This document shows, piece by piece, positions 25,499 to 33,166 of a stretch of 64,000 bases of DNA. The stretch is from Halieaceae bacterium UBA5044. Its GTDB lineage: Bacteria > Pseudomonadota > Gammaproteobacteria > Pseudomonadales > Halieaceae. Both the position numbers and the translations under genes were made by a program. Where the stretch lies: positions 173,687-237,686 of the forward strand of contig DIBU01000013.1 in assembly GCA_002416125.1 (NCBI GenBank). Reading direction: 5' to 3'. The notes beneath the pieces are model-generated. The model was given only the letters and a program-made list of their open reading frames with translations. It made no database searches and was not told the DNA's origin. Within the stretch, counting starts at the first letter, position 1, and each line of letters opens with the position of its first letter.

Positions 25499-28400
25499 TT
25501 ACCGCTCTGGCTGGGTGGCGACGTTCTGCGGTGCCTGGGGTCGCTCGCCCAACCCGGGCAGCAGGCGTCGGGCGAGCCCTGCACAGTCTTCCCCGATCAG
25601 GTAAAGCGCGGGCACCATGAGCAGCGTGACCAACAGCGCAAACAGCACGCCGAAGGCCAGCGACAGGACTGCGGGTTTGAGGAATTGTGCGTCGGTGGAG
25701 CGCTCCGCCATGATGGGCAGCAGGCCCACGAAGGTAGTCACTGTGGTCAGCAGAATGGGCCGGAAACGGGCGACCCCTGCCTCCAGCACAGCGTCAGCCG
25801 CGGATGCGCCGCGCTCACGCAAGCGGCGGATGTAGTCCACCAGCACCAGGTTGTCATTCACCACCACACCCGCCGCGGCGCCGATGCCGAAGTACGAGAA
25901 CAGCGCCATGGGGGTTGCGAACAGCAGGTGTCCGTAGACGGCGCCCATGAAGCCGAAGGGAATCGCCGTCATGATCAGCAGGGGCAGCGCGTAGGAGCGG
26001 AAGGCCACGGCGATCAGCGCATACATGGCGAAGAGCGCTACTGCGTAGAGGGCGATGATTTCGTCAAAGAACGCCTGTTCGGTTTCCTGCTCACCACCGC
26101 GCAGGATCACCAGGTCCGGATAACGCTCCTGCAGTACGGGCAGGAAGTTCTCCTTGAGGTCCTTGTTCATGTCGCTGACCAGCTCCGGTGCGGCCTCCGC
26201 TGAGATGCGCACCATGCGCTCGCCGTCCTGGCGCTGGATCCGGTCCACAGCGTTGTTGACCTCCACATCTACCACGGCGAGCAGGGGGATTTCACGTCCG
26301 TCCGCGGTCCTCACCCGGAAGCTGTCAAGGCTTGCAAGCTGTGCGCGCAGTTCCGCAGGGTAGCGCAGCATCACCCGGACATCACCGTGCTCCCTGGGCA
26401 GGCGTTGAATTTCCTCGCCATAATAGGCCTGGCGTACCTGGCGCGATACATCGGCAAGGCTGATGCCCAGTTTCTCGGCGCCCGGACGCAGGCTCAGGTG
26501 TATTTCCTCACTCCCGGCCCGCAGGCTGTCGCGCACGTAGTAACTGCCCTGATAGCTGCGCAGTTGGGCCTGCAGGTCGTTGCTCGCAGCGCGCAGGACG
26601 TCCAGGTCCCGGTGCCGCAGCACCCAGGTGATGGCCGCGCCCTGGTCGTTAAGGGTGTAGCTGACTTCGATCTCTTCCGCATCCGGGATGTCGCCCACCA
26701 ACTCGCGGAAACGCTCGGCGGTCTCGCGGGCAGACAACGCCCGTTCTTCCGGTGGCGACAGGCTGACGATGGCGATCACACTGTCGCGTCGGGAGCGCGT
26801 ATACCAGCCCTCCACCAGGGAGCCGCTGCCACCCTCGGCGGCGGCCTGTGACTCCACTTCGGCAATCAGCTGCTTCTCGGCTTCCTGCAGCCGCGCCAGG
26901 ACGGCCAGTGAGCGGGAGTAGGGGGCACCGCTGGGCATCACCACATTGATGTGAACCTGTTCGTTCTGCACCTCGGGGAAAAAGGTGAACTTGACCCAGC
27001 CGGCACCGAACACGCCAAGGCTGAGGATGAAGGCTGCGGTGAACAGGCTGGCGGTCAGGTAACGGTAGTCGGTCCCCAGCGCAAGCAGGCGGCGATAGCG
27101 GGTGTTGGCAAAAGCGACGATACCCTCTTCGAAGCGTCGCTGGCGCAGCCGCCAGGGGCCGAGGTGTTCACGGTGTTCCAGGTGGCGCAGGTGGGCCGGC
27201 AGTATGCAGAATGCCTCGATCAGGGAGATGGTCAGCGCCGCGGTAATGACGATGGAGAACTGGCGCGTCATGTTGCCGCCTTCGATGTCCACGAAAAACC
27301 AGGGCGCGAAGGCGATCATGGTGGTGAGCACCGCGAACACCACGGGGCGCGCGACGGCATAGGCGCCGTCAATCGCCGCGTCGATGCCGCCGCCGGCGTG
27401 GGCATGCTGGTGAATGCTCTCGCCCACGACAATGGCATCGTCCACCACAATGCCCAGTACCAGCAGGAAGGCGAACGTGGACATGACATTGAGCGAGACA
27501 TCGTTGGCTGGCAGGACCGCGAAGGTGCCCACAAAGGCGACTGCAATACCGGCAGTTACCCACAGGGCAACCTTGGGGCGCAGTGACATGATCAGGACGA
27601 GAAATACCAGCATCAGCCCCAGCCAGGCCGAACTGCCTATCAGGTCCATGCGGCTTTCATAGATGTCTGCAGTATCAAACCAGAGGGTAAGGCTGATTCC
27701 CGCGGGGAGCGTGGGGCGCGTTTTCTCCATCCACGCCTTGACCGCCGCGCTGGCCTTCACGACCTGCATGTTGTCGGTTGACAGGATCTGTATGAGGACC
27801 GCGGGCTCGCCGTTCAATGTGGCCAGAATTTCATTTTCTTCGTAGCCGTCAATCACCCGGGCGACATCGCCGATGCGCACGGTGGCGCCCTCTGCATTCT
27901 GGCGCAGCACGATCTGGCTGAAGTCCTCGCTGTTGTCGGCAAGATTGCGCGCGCGCAGCCGCACATCACCCGTAGCGGTCCTGACCTGGCCAGAGGAGAG
28001 GTTGATGGAGCTGCCACGGATCGCGCTGGCGACCTCATCGAAACTGACGCCGAAGCGCAACATGGCGGCCTGGGACAGCTCGATAGTGACTTCCTCGCGG
28101 CGCGTGCCGAACAGCTCGACCAGTGAGATCCAGGGGAGTGCGGCCACCTCGTCGCGCAGGTCCTCGGCCAGTCGCGTGAGCTCACGTTCGCTGACCTCGC
28201 CGTGCACGGCCACGCGGATCATCTCTTCGCGGAAGTCGCTGCGTTTCACCCGCGGGGGCTCGATGTCCCGCGGCAGCGCAGTCACTGCATCCACACGATT
28301 CTTTACATCGTTCAGGAATTGCTCGAGGTCCACGCCGGGCCAGGTGCTGACCTCCAGCCTGGCAAGACCCTCGGAGGCCGTAGAGGAGACGCGTTTGACA

Positions 28401-28630
28401 TTGTCGAGGTCATCGAGAGACTCCTCGATACGCAGTACGACCTGCTCCTCGACCTCCTGCGGGGCTGCCCCCGGCCAGGTGACCTCAATCTCGACCTGGT
28501 TGATCTCAAAGCGGGGAAAGGCCTCGCGCTCCATACTCACGAAACCGAGGGCGCCAGCGAGCAGGATGCCCACCATCAGCAGGTTGGCAGCGACCGGATT
28601 GTGTACCCACCAGCCGATAAACGCGCGCAT
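25499..28630 (-). CDS. RND-family efflux permease (AcrB/HAE1-like)
   Basis: A proton-driven inner-membrane exporter of 1043 residues with the RND layout: helix 1 (NPVAANLLMVGILLAGALGF), a large periplasmic porter domain, helices 2-6 with proton-relay D397 and D398 (LGIVVDDAIVVGE), a second porter domain, and helices 7-12 including AAGVVVNDNLVLVDY. It directly follows its membrane-fusion partner on the same strand. No outer-membrane factor lies alongside, so a TolC-like channel elsewhere is presumably shared. The substrate is unknown. Confidence 0.92.
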   Translation of the reverse strand: MRAFIGWWVHNPVAANLLMVGILLAGALGFVSMEREAFPRFEINQVEIEVTWPGAAPQEVEEQVVLRIEESLDDLDNVKRVSSTASEGLARLEVSTWPGVDLEQFLNDVKNRVDAVTALPRDIEPPRVKRSDFREEMIRVAVHGEVSERELTRLAEDLRDEVAALPWISLVELFGTRREEVTIELSQAAMLRFGVSFDEVASAIRGSSINLSSGQVRTATGDVRLRARNLADNSEDFSQIVLRQNAEGATVRIGDVARVIDGYEENEILATLNGEPAVLIQILSTDNMQVVKASAAVKAWMEKTRPTLPAGISLTLWFDTADIYESRMDLIGSSAWLGLMLVFLVLIMSLRPKVALWVTAGIAVAFVGTFAVLPANDVSLNVMSTFAFLLVLGIVVDDAIVVGESIHQHAHAGGGIDAAIDGAYAVARPVVFAVLTTMIAFAPWFFVDIEGGNMTRQFSIVITAALTISLIEAFCILPAHLRHLEHREHLGPWRLRQRRFEEGIVAFANTRYRRLLALGTDYRYLTASLFTAAFILSLGVFGAGWVKFTFFPEVQNEQVHINVVMPSGAPYSRSLAVLARLQEAEKQLIAEVESQAAAEGGSGSLVEGWYTRSRRDSVIAIVSLSPPEERALSARETAERFRELVGDIPDAEEIEVSYTLNDQGAAITWVLRHRDLDVLRAASNDLQAQLRSYQGSYYVRDSLRAGSEEIHLSLRPGAEKLGISLADVSRQVRQAYYGEEIQRLPREHGDVRVMLRYPAELRAQLASLDSFRVRTADGREIPLLAVVDVEVNNAVDRIQRQDGERMVRISAEAAPELVSDMNKDLKENFLPVLQERYPDLVILRGGEQETEQAFFDEIIALYAVALFAMYALIAVAFRSYALPLLIMTAIPFGFMGAVYGHLLFATPMALFSYFGIGAAAGVVVNDNLVLVDYIRRLRERGASAADAVLEAGVARFRPILLTTVTTFVGLLPIMAERSTDAQFLKPAVLSLAFGVLFALLVTLLMVPALYLIGEDCAGLARRLLPGLGERPQAPQNVATQPER

Positions 28631-29785
28631 TCAGCCGTTCCCCGATTCGGCGATTGCCGACAGTGCCATGCCCTGCACCGGGTTGCGGATGGCCGAGGTA
28701 ATCACCTGTTCGCCGGGTTGCAGACCATTGCCGATCACTACGCGCGTGGCGCTGCGCGACAGCACCTCGACATCCCGGGTAGCCAGCAGGCCACTGCTAT
28801 CCAGCACATGCACTTTGTTTCCCGGTCGCAGGGCGGCGGGGGGAATCAGCAGGGCGGCGTCCAGTGTGCGGCCGGGGATGGTCGCCTCTACGAACAGCCC
28901 GGCGGCCAGCGGCATGCCCTCTGCCGACGCCCCACGCCCGTAGGGTTCCTGGACTTCGGCCATGGCGTACAGCATGCGAGAACCGGGATCGATGGCGGCA
29001 TCGAGTCGCCGTAGTTGCCCCTGCCACTGATGCTGTCGACCGGCCACGATAGCGCTGAGGATCACCGGAGGCTCCTGCCCTGGCGCTGCGGTGTAGCCGA
29101 TGGGCAGGTCGAGGGCTGCGAGCTGATCGTCACTGAGTGGCAACCGGATCTCCACGCGGTTGGTGGCAAATGCCCGGCCCAGCGGTGTGCCCGGGGTGAC
29201 GTACTGGCCGACATTGACCAGGGTGCTCAGCAGGCGCCCGTCGAATGGCAGGTGAACCCGGGTGCGCTGGAGATCGAGTTCAGCCTGCTCAAGGCGGGCG
29301 CTCGCCGCTTCCAGCATGGCCCGGGCCTCTGTGAGCTGTGGTTGCTTCAGGGCCAGCGGGGAGGCGTTCGGTTCGTTGCGCAGTTGCTTGCGCGCCACAT
29401 CGGCATCGGCCAGGGCCTGCTGCACCCTCACCTCGGCCTCGGCCACGGCGGCACGGGCCTCGCTCAGCGCGAGTCGGTAGTCGGTATCTTCGATCTGCAG
29501 CAGAGTCTCGCCGGCGGCGACGCGGCCGCCCTCGGTAAACTCCGGAGATACCGCGACAATCCGCCCGCCTACCTGTGTCACCAGGTCGAGTTCGGTTGCA
29601 GCCCGCACTTCACCCTGTGTCCGGACACTCAGCTGCGTCTGCTCGGCACGCACCGTAGCGGTGAAAACGCTGATCGGACGCACCGGTGTTGTGTCCTGTT
29701 CGGGCTCCGGCGCGGCGGCGTGCAGCGCTGCGTAGCCCGCGAGGGCGGCAGCGATGACCAGCACCGGGAGTAGTTTGCTTTTCAT
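28631..29785 (-). CDS. RND efflux periplasmic adaptor (membrane-fusion protein)
   Basis: The partner of the downstream RND permease, linking it to an outer-membrane channel. From the ATG at 29785 the protein has 384 residues: an N-terminal signal/anchor (MKSKLLPVLVIAAALAGYAA), a split lipoyl domain (GGRIVAVSPEFTEGGRVAAG and LPFDGRLLSTLVNVGQYV), a helical hairpin between them (120-190), then beta-barrel and membrane-proximal domains. The frame stays open upstream to 29920, but the later ATG gives a proper signal sequence. Confidence 0.88.
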   Translation of the reverse strand: MKSKLLPVLVIAAALAGYAALHAAAPEPEQDTTPVRPISVFTATVRAEQTQLSVRTQGEVRAATELDLVTQVGGRIVAVSPEFTEGGRVAAGETLLQIEDTDYRLALSEARAAVAEAEVRVQQALADADVARKQLRNEPNASPLALKQPQLTEARAMLEAASARLEQAELDLQRTRVHLPFDGRLLSTLVNVGQYVTPGTPLGRAFATNRVEIRLPLSDDQLAALDLPIGYTAAPGQEPPVILSAIVAGRQHQWQGQLRRLDAAIDPGSRMLYAMAEVQEPYGRGASAEGMPLAAGLFVEATIPGRTLDAALLIPPAALRPGNKVHVLDSSGLLATRDVEVLSRSATRVVIGNGLQPGEQVITSAIRNPVQGMALSAIAESGNG

Positions 29786-29963
29786 TGTTATTGGCATGGC
29801 ATGCACCTGTGCTTCGCGAATACCGGGTTCTGGCACCTGCATGCCAGCAGCTCGGGTAAGCAACCCTCTAATCAGACGGTTTGTCACGGCGTTGACGCAA
29901 TGCGATTGTAAATTTTTCACACATTCGCGAGGCTTGTGCCCCCAGTGTGGCGATTCCCGCCAA

Positions 29964-31646
29964 TCAGGCTTCGCTGGCAGTGTTCCACCGGCTGCGCCGC
30001 TCGCCGGGTTGAATTTCCTGCGGTAACACGAACCAGCGCAGTGCTTCGTTGCTGTCGCTCAAGATCAGCGGCGCAGCTGTTGGATTGGCGAGTGGTTCCT
30101 GCAGTAGGCGTTCTGCCTGCTGCAAGTGGGTATCCAGTGGCCTGGCGGCTGTTTCGGGCGGCCGCGGTTGCGTGTTCAGCCAGCTGAGACCAGTGAAGGG
30201 CGGCGGCGTCTGCTGCTGCGCGCGGTGGTGGCGCCAGACCCCGTGGCTCGCGTGCCACGCGTACTGGGGCAGCATACGCCATCCGTGCTCTGCGACCAGT
30301 TCAAAGGCACGCAGCAGGTATTCCAACTCCGCTTCGTCAATAAAGTAATTGAAGTTCACGCGGACCCAGCCTGGCCGCATCAGGCTGTCGCCATTGGTGA
30401 TTGCGGTCTCGAACTGCTGGCTGCGTTCGCTGTCGATGCCCAGCAGGCTATGGGCATAGGGCCCGGCGCAGGAGCAGCCGCCGCGTACCTGAATGCCAAA
30501 CAGGTCGTTGAGCAGTGCCACCACGAAACCGTGGTGCAAATCACGCTGACCGTGGCGAAACCGCAGCGAAAAAATAGGCAGGCGCGCAGCAGATGACGGG
30601 CCGAGTACCTCGAGATTGGCACAGTTGCGGAAGCGTGCGAGAGCACGGGCCGCGAGGTCTGCCTCGCGGGCCGCGATGGTATCCGTCCCGACGGCCTGCT
30701 GCAGGGAAAATACCAGGCCGGCGCGGATGGACTCGACGATGGCCGGCGTGCCGCCCTCCTCACGGCGCTCAATATCCCGGGCGTAGACGTGGCCCGTGGC
30801 ATTGACCCAGCTTACGGTACCGCCCCCGACGGTGGCCGGCACCCGGTTCTGGAACAGCGCGTTCTTGGCAACCAGGACGCCGGGGGTGCCCGGGCCGCCG
30901 ACGAACTTGTGGGGCGACAGGAAAATGGCGTCCAGCGGATCCGCGCCGTTCATGTCGATGGCGACGTAGGGTCCGGCGGCAGCATAATCCCAGAAGGCGA
31001 GTGCGCCGTGCTCTTTCAGCAGGCGAGTAATGCCCGTGACATCGCTCTTGATACCCGTGACGTTGGAGGCGGCGGAGAAGCTGCCAATCTTGCGTTTGCG
31101 CGCTGCGTATTTCTGCAGGGCTGCGGCGAGGCAGGCCTGGTCAATGCCTCCTGCAGCGTCGAGCGGAATGACCTCGACGGTGCACAGGCTCTCGCGCCAG
31201 GGCAGTTCGTTGGAGTGGTGCTCATAGGGGCCGATGAACACCACCGGCCGGTCTTCCAGCGGGATAGCCTGCGCGAGCGAGTAGCGGTCGGCGAGATCAG
31301 CCGGTAGCCGCAGGTTCAGGATATCAATGATCTTGTTGATGGCGGCTGTCGCGCCGGACCCACAAAAAATGACCCTGTCCTGAGCGCCCGCGTTGACCGC
31401 GTCGCGAATCATGGTGCGAGCCGCTTCCCGCAGCGCGGTGGTACGCGCGCCTGTGAATGCAGTTTCTGTATGTGTGTTGGCGTAGAAAGGCAGCACTTCG
31501 TCGCGGATGTAGTCTTCAATGAAGCTCAGGCTGCGGCCCGAGGCGGTGTAGTCGGCATACACCAGCGGCTTTTCACCGAAGGGCGTGGCAATGCTGTGCT
31601 GTCTGCCGATGACGGCATCGCGTATGCGGGCAATGAGAGAAGACAT
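29964..31646 (-). CDS. Class V aminotransferase-fold PLP enzyme (cysteine desulfurase-like)
   Basis: The protein has 560 residues, longer than typical NifS/CsdA enzymes (about 400). The PLP-binding lysine is K247 in SPHKFVGGPGTPG, with H143-H144 (YEHHSN) and D220 in usual positions. The loop VRGGCSCAGPYAH has C392 and C394 where desulfurases carry the catalytic cysteine. A C-terminal extension of about 110 residues has no recognised domain. The gene is divergent from an Lrp/AsnC regulator, so an amino acid is the likely substrate or signal. The exact reaction is unknown. Confidence 0.8.
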   Translation of the reverse strand: MSSLIARIRDAVIGRQHSIATPFGEKPLVYADYTASGRSLSFIEDYIRDEVLPFYANTHTETAFTGARTTALREAARTMIRDAVNAGAQDRVIFCGSGATAAINKIIDILNLRLPADLADRYSLAQAIPLEDRPVVFIGPYEHHSNELPWRESLCTVEVIPLDAAGGIDQACLAAALQKYAARKRKIGSFSAASNVTGIKSDVTGITRLLKEHGALAFWDYAAAGPYVAIDMNGADPLDAIFLSPHKFVGGPGTPGVLVAKNALFQNRVPATVGGGTVSWVNATGHVYARDIERREEGGTPAIVESIRAGLVFSLQQAVGTDTIAAREADLAARALARFRNCANLEVLGPSSAARLPIFSLRFRHGQRDLHHGFVVALLNDLFGIQVRGGCSCAGPYAHSLLGIDSERSQQFETAITNGDSLMRPGWVRVNFNYFIDEAELEYLLRAFELVAEHGWRMLPQYAWHASHGVWRHHRAQQQTPPPFTGLSWLNTQPRPPETAARPLDTHLQQAERLLQEPLANPTAAPLILSDSNEALRWFVLPQEIQPGERRSRWNTASEA

Positions 31647-31751
31647 GGGGTTGCTCCTGGCAGGTGGTGGATGGGCCCGATCGAGGTAGCCAGTGTACGC
31701 CCGTAGTGCCGGTACATTGTCCGAAAATGTGCGTAAAAAATCGAATAGAAG

Positions 31752-31790
31752 GGAATAGTATTCCGATAATTGGGCATAATACGAAATTAT
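31752..31790. promoter_or_regulatory. Candidate Lrp/AsnC operator
   Basis: GGAATA-G-TATTCC (31752-31764) is a perfect inverted repeat. A second pair, ATAATT (31766-31771) with AATTAT (31785-31790), follows closely. The AT-rich stretch lies 21-60 bases before the Lrp-type regulator and between it and the divergent aminotransferase gene, a typical autoregulatory location. Confidence 0.45.
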
Positions 31791-31811
31791 TGTCCTTTAC
31801 TGGAGTTGTCC

Positions 31812-32270
31812 ATGGTCGTGCTCGATAATCAGGATAAACAGCTGCTGAGGCTGCTGCAGGGGGATGCATCGCTGTCGGTCGGTGACCTCGCCGAGCGTGT
31901 GGCGCTGTCCAAGTCGGCATGTTGGCGCCGGTTGCAGAAGCTTGAGGAGGCATGTGTGATACGGCAGCGCGTCACGCTGCTCGATCCGGCCAGTATCGGC
32001 CTTGGGCTCACGGTATTTATCACCATTCGCACCAACCAGCACAATGCGGCCTGGGTGGAGCAGTTCCGACAGATTGTGCAGGAAGTGGAGGGCGTGCTGG
32101 AGGTTTACCGGCTGGGCGGGCAGCTCGATTACCTGTTGAAAGCGGTGGTTGCGGATATGCCCGGCTACGACAGGTTGTACCAGCGCCTGATCGCTGCCGA
32201 CCTGTTTGACGTCTCGGCAAGTTTTGTCATGGAGGAAATCAAGGCGACCACGGCGTTGCCGCTGGGGTAA
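31812..32270 (+). CDS. Lrp/AsnC family transcriptional regulator
   Basis: 152 residues: an N-terminal winged HTH (LDNQDKQLLRLLQGDASLSV, then ERVALSKSACWRRLQKLEEA) and a C-terminal RAM ligand-binding domain (EVEGVLEVYRLGGQLDYLLKAVVADM). Such regulators respond to amino acids. The ATG at 31812 is chosen from the family N-terminus and GGAG six bases upstream. Being divergent from the class V aminotransferase, it probably controls that gene and itself. Confidence 0.9.
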   Translation: MVVLDNQDKQLLRLLQGDASLSVGDLAERVALSKSACWRRLQKLEEACVIRQRVTLLDPASIGLGLTVFITIRTNQHNAAWVEQFRQIVQEVEGVLEVYRLGGQLDYLLKAVVADMPGYDRLYQRLIAADLFDVSASFVMEEIKATTALPLG

Positions 32271-32272
32271 GA

Positions 32273-32297
32273 GGCCGCCGGTCGCTGACCGGCGGCC
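32273..32297. terminator. Hairpin between convergent lrp-type gene and sodB
   Basis: GGCCGCCGGTC (32273-32283) and GACCGGCGGCC (32287-32297) form a perfect 11-bp stem with loop GCT in the 33-base convergent gap. There is no T-run on either side, so it may act as a stabilising or weak bidirectional terminator. Confidence 0.55.
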
Positions 32298-32303
32298 CCG
32301 GGG

Positions 32304-32885
32304 TCAGGCAAAGTTCTTGTTCACGAAGTCCCAGTTAACCAGGGCCCAGAAGGCGTCCAGGTACTTCGGGCGCGCGTTGCGGTAATCGATGTAGTAGGCG
32401 TGCTCCCACACGTCAACAGTGAGCAGCGGTGTCACGCTGCTGTCGGTGAGCGGTGTTTCGGCGTTGCTCGTGTTGACAATTGCGACGGTGCCATCGCTGT
32501 TTTTCACCAGCCAGGTCCAGCCGGAGCCGAAATTGCCGACGGCGGCATCGGTGAAGGCCTTCTTGAACTCGGCAAAGGAGCCGAAAGCGGCGTTGATTGC
32601 AGACGCGACCGTGCCTGTGGCTTCACCGCCGCCATTCGGGCTCAGGCACTCCCAGTAAAAACTGTGGTTCCAGACTTGAGCAGCGTTATTGAAAATGCCG
32701 CCGGAACTGGTCCGGATCACTTCCTCCAGCGACTTGCCTTCAAACTCAGTGCCGGGAACCATGCCATTGAGCTTTTCGACATAGGTGTTGTGGTGTTTGC
32801 CATAGTGGTAATCGAGCGTCTCGGCTGAGATATGGGGTGCGAGAGCGTCGCGTGCGTAGGGCAAAGCGGGAAGTTCAAAAGCCAT
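32304..32885 (-). CDS. sodB: Iron superoxide dismutase
   Basis: Detoxifies superoxide in the cytoplasm. The 193-residue protein has the four metal ligands H27, H74, D158 and H162 (DVWEHAYY). Q70 in NNAAQVWNHSFYW is the glutamine position that marks Fe-type rather than Mn-type enzymes. A strong GGAGG lies nine bases before the ATG. It stands alone as a single gene. Confidence 0.96.
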   Translation of the reverse strand: MAFELPALPYARDALAPHISAETLDYHYGKHHNTYVEKLNGMVPGTEFEGKSLEEVIRTSSGGIFNNAAQVWNHSFYWECLSPNGGGEATGTVASAINAAFGSFAEFKKAFTDAAVGNFGSGWTWLVKNSDGTVAIVNTSNAETPLTDSSVTPLLTVDVWEHAYYIDYRNARPKYLDAFWALVNWDFVNKNFA

Positions 32886-32999
32886 GTTGTTGCCTCCGGA
32901 ATGTTCAGAAGTCGTGGGTTGTCCATCGTCCAGACGGTGTTTTGTGTCGTCGGCGCATCACTGAAACGCCGCCGCTGTTATTGGAGGAGGTCCAGCGAG

Positions 33000-33110
33000 G
33001 TGCGCGATTATAGCGTTTTTGCCCTGCTGCTGGCCAGTTTGCGGCGAGCAGCGCGTCGCCACGGCGCAGGCGCGGTCATTGTGCGTGGTTGCCCGAATGC
33101 ATTATGGTAG
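33000..33110 (+). CDS. Possible 36-residue small ORF upstream of fadE
   Basis: A GTG at 33000 is preceded, nine bases earlier, by GGAGGAGG (32983-32990). This is as strong a ribosome-binding site as any in the window. The product has a short hydrophobic stretch (VFALLLASL) followed by a basic stretch (RRAARR) and ends at TAG 57 bases before fadE. It may be a leader peptide or small protein, or chance. No homologue is recognised. Confidence 0.3.
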   Translation: MRDYSVFALLLASLRRAARRHGAGAVIVRGCPNALW

Positions 33111-33166
33111 GTCGAGGGCCTGAACTTCTCGCACCGGCCCGGTGCGCTTGCATGAGGTGTCCTGCC

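Noticed and set aside
29786..29963. N-terminal extension of the RND adaptor to 29920
   Set aside because: The extension would bury the signal sequence. MKSKLLPVLVIAAALAGYAA at 29785 is a normal start.
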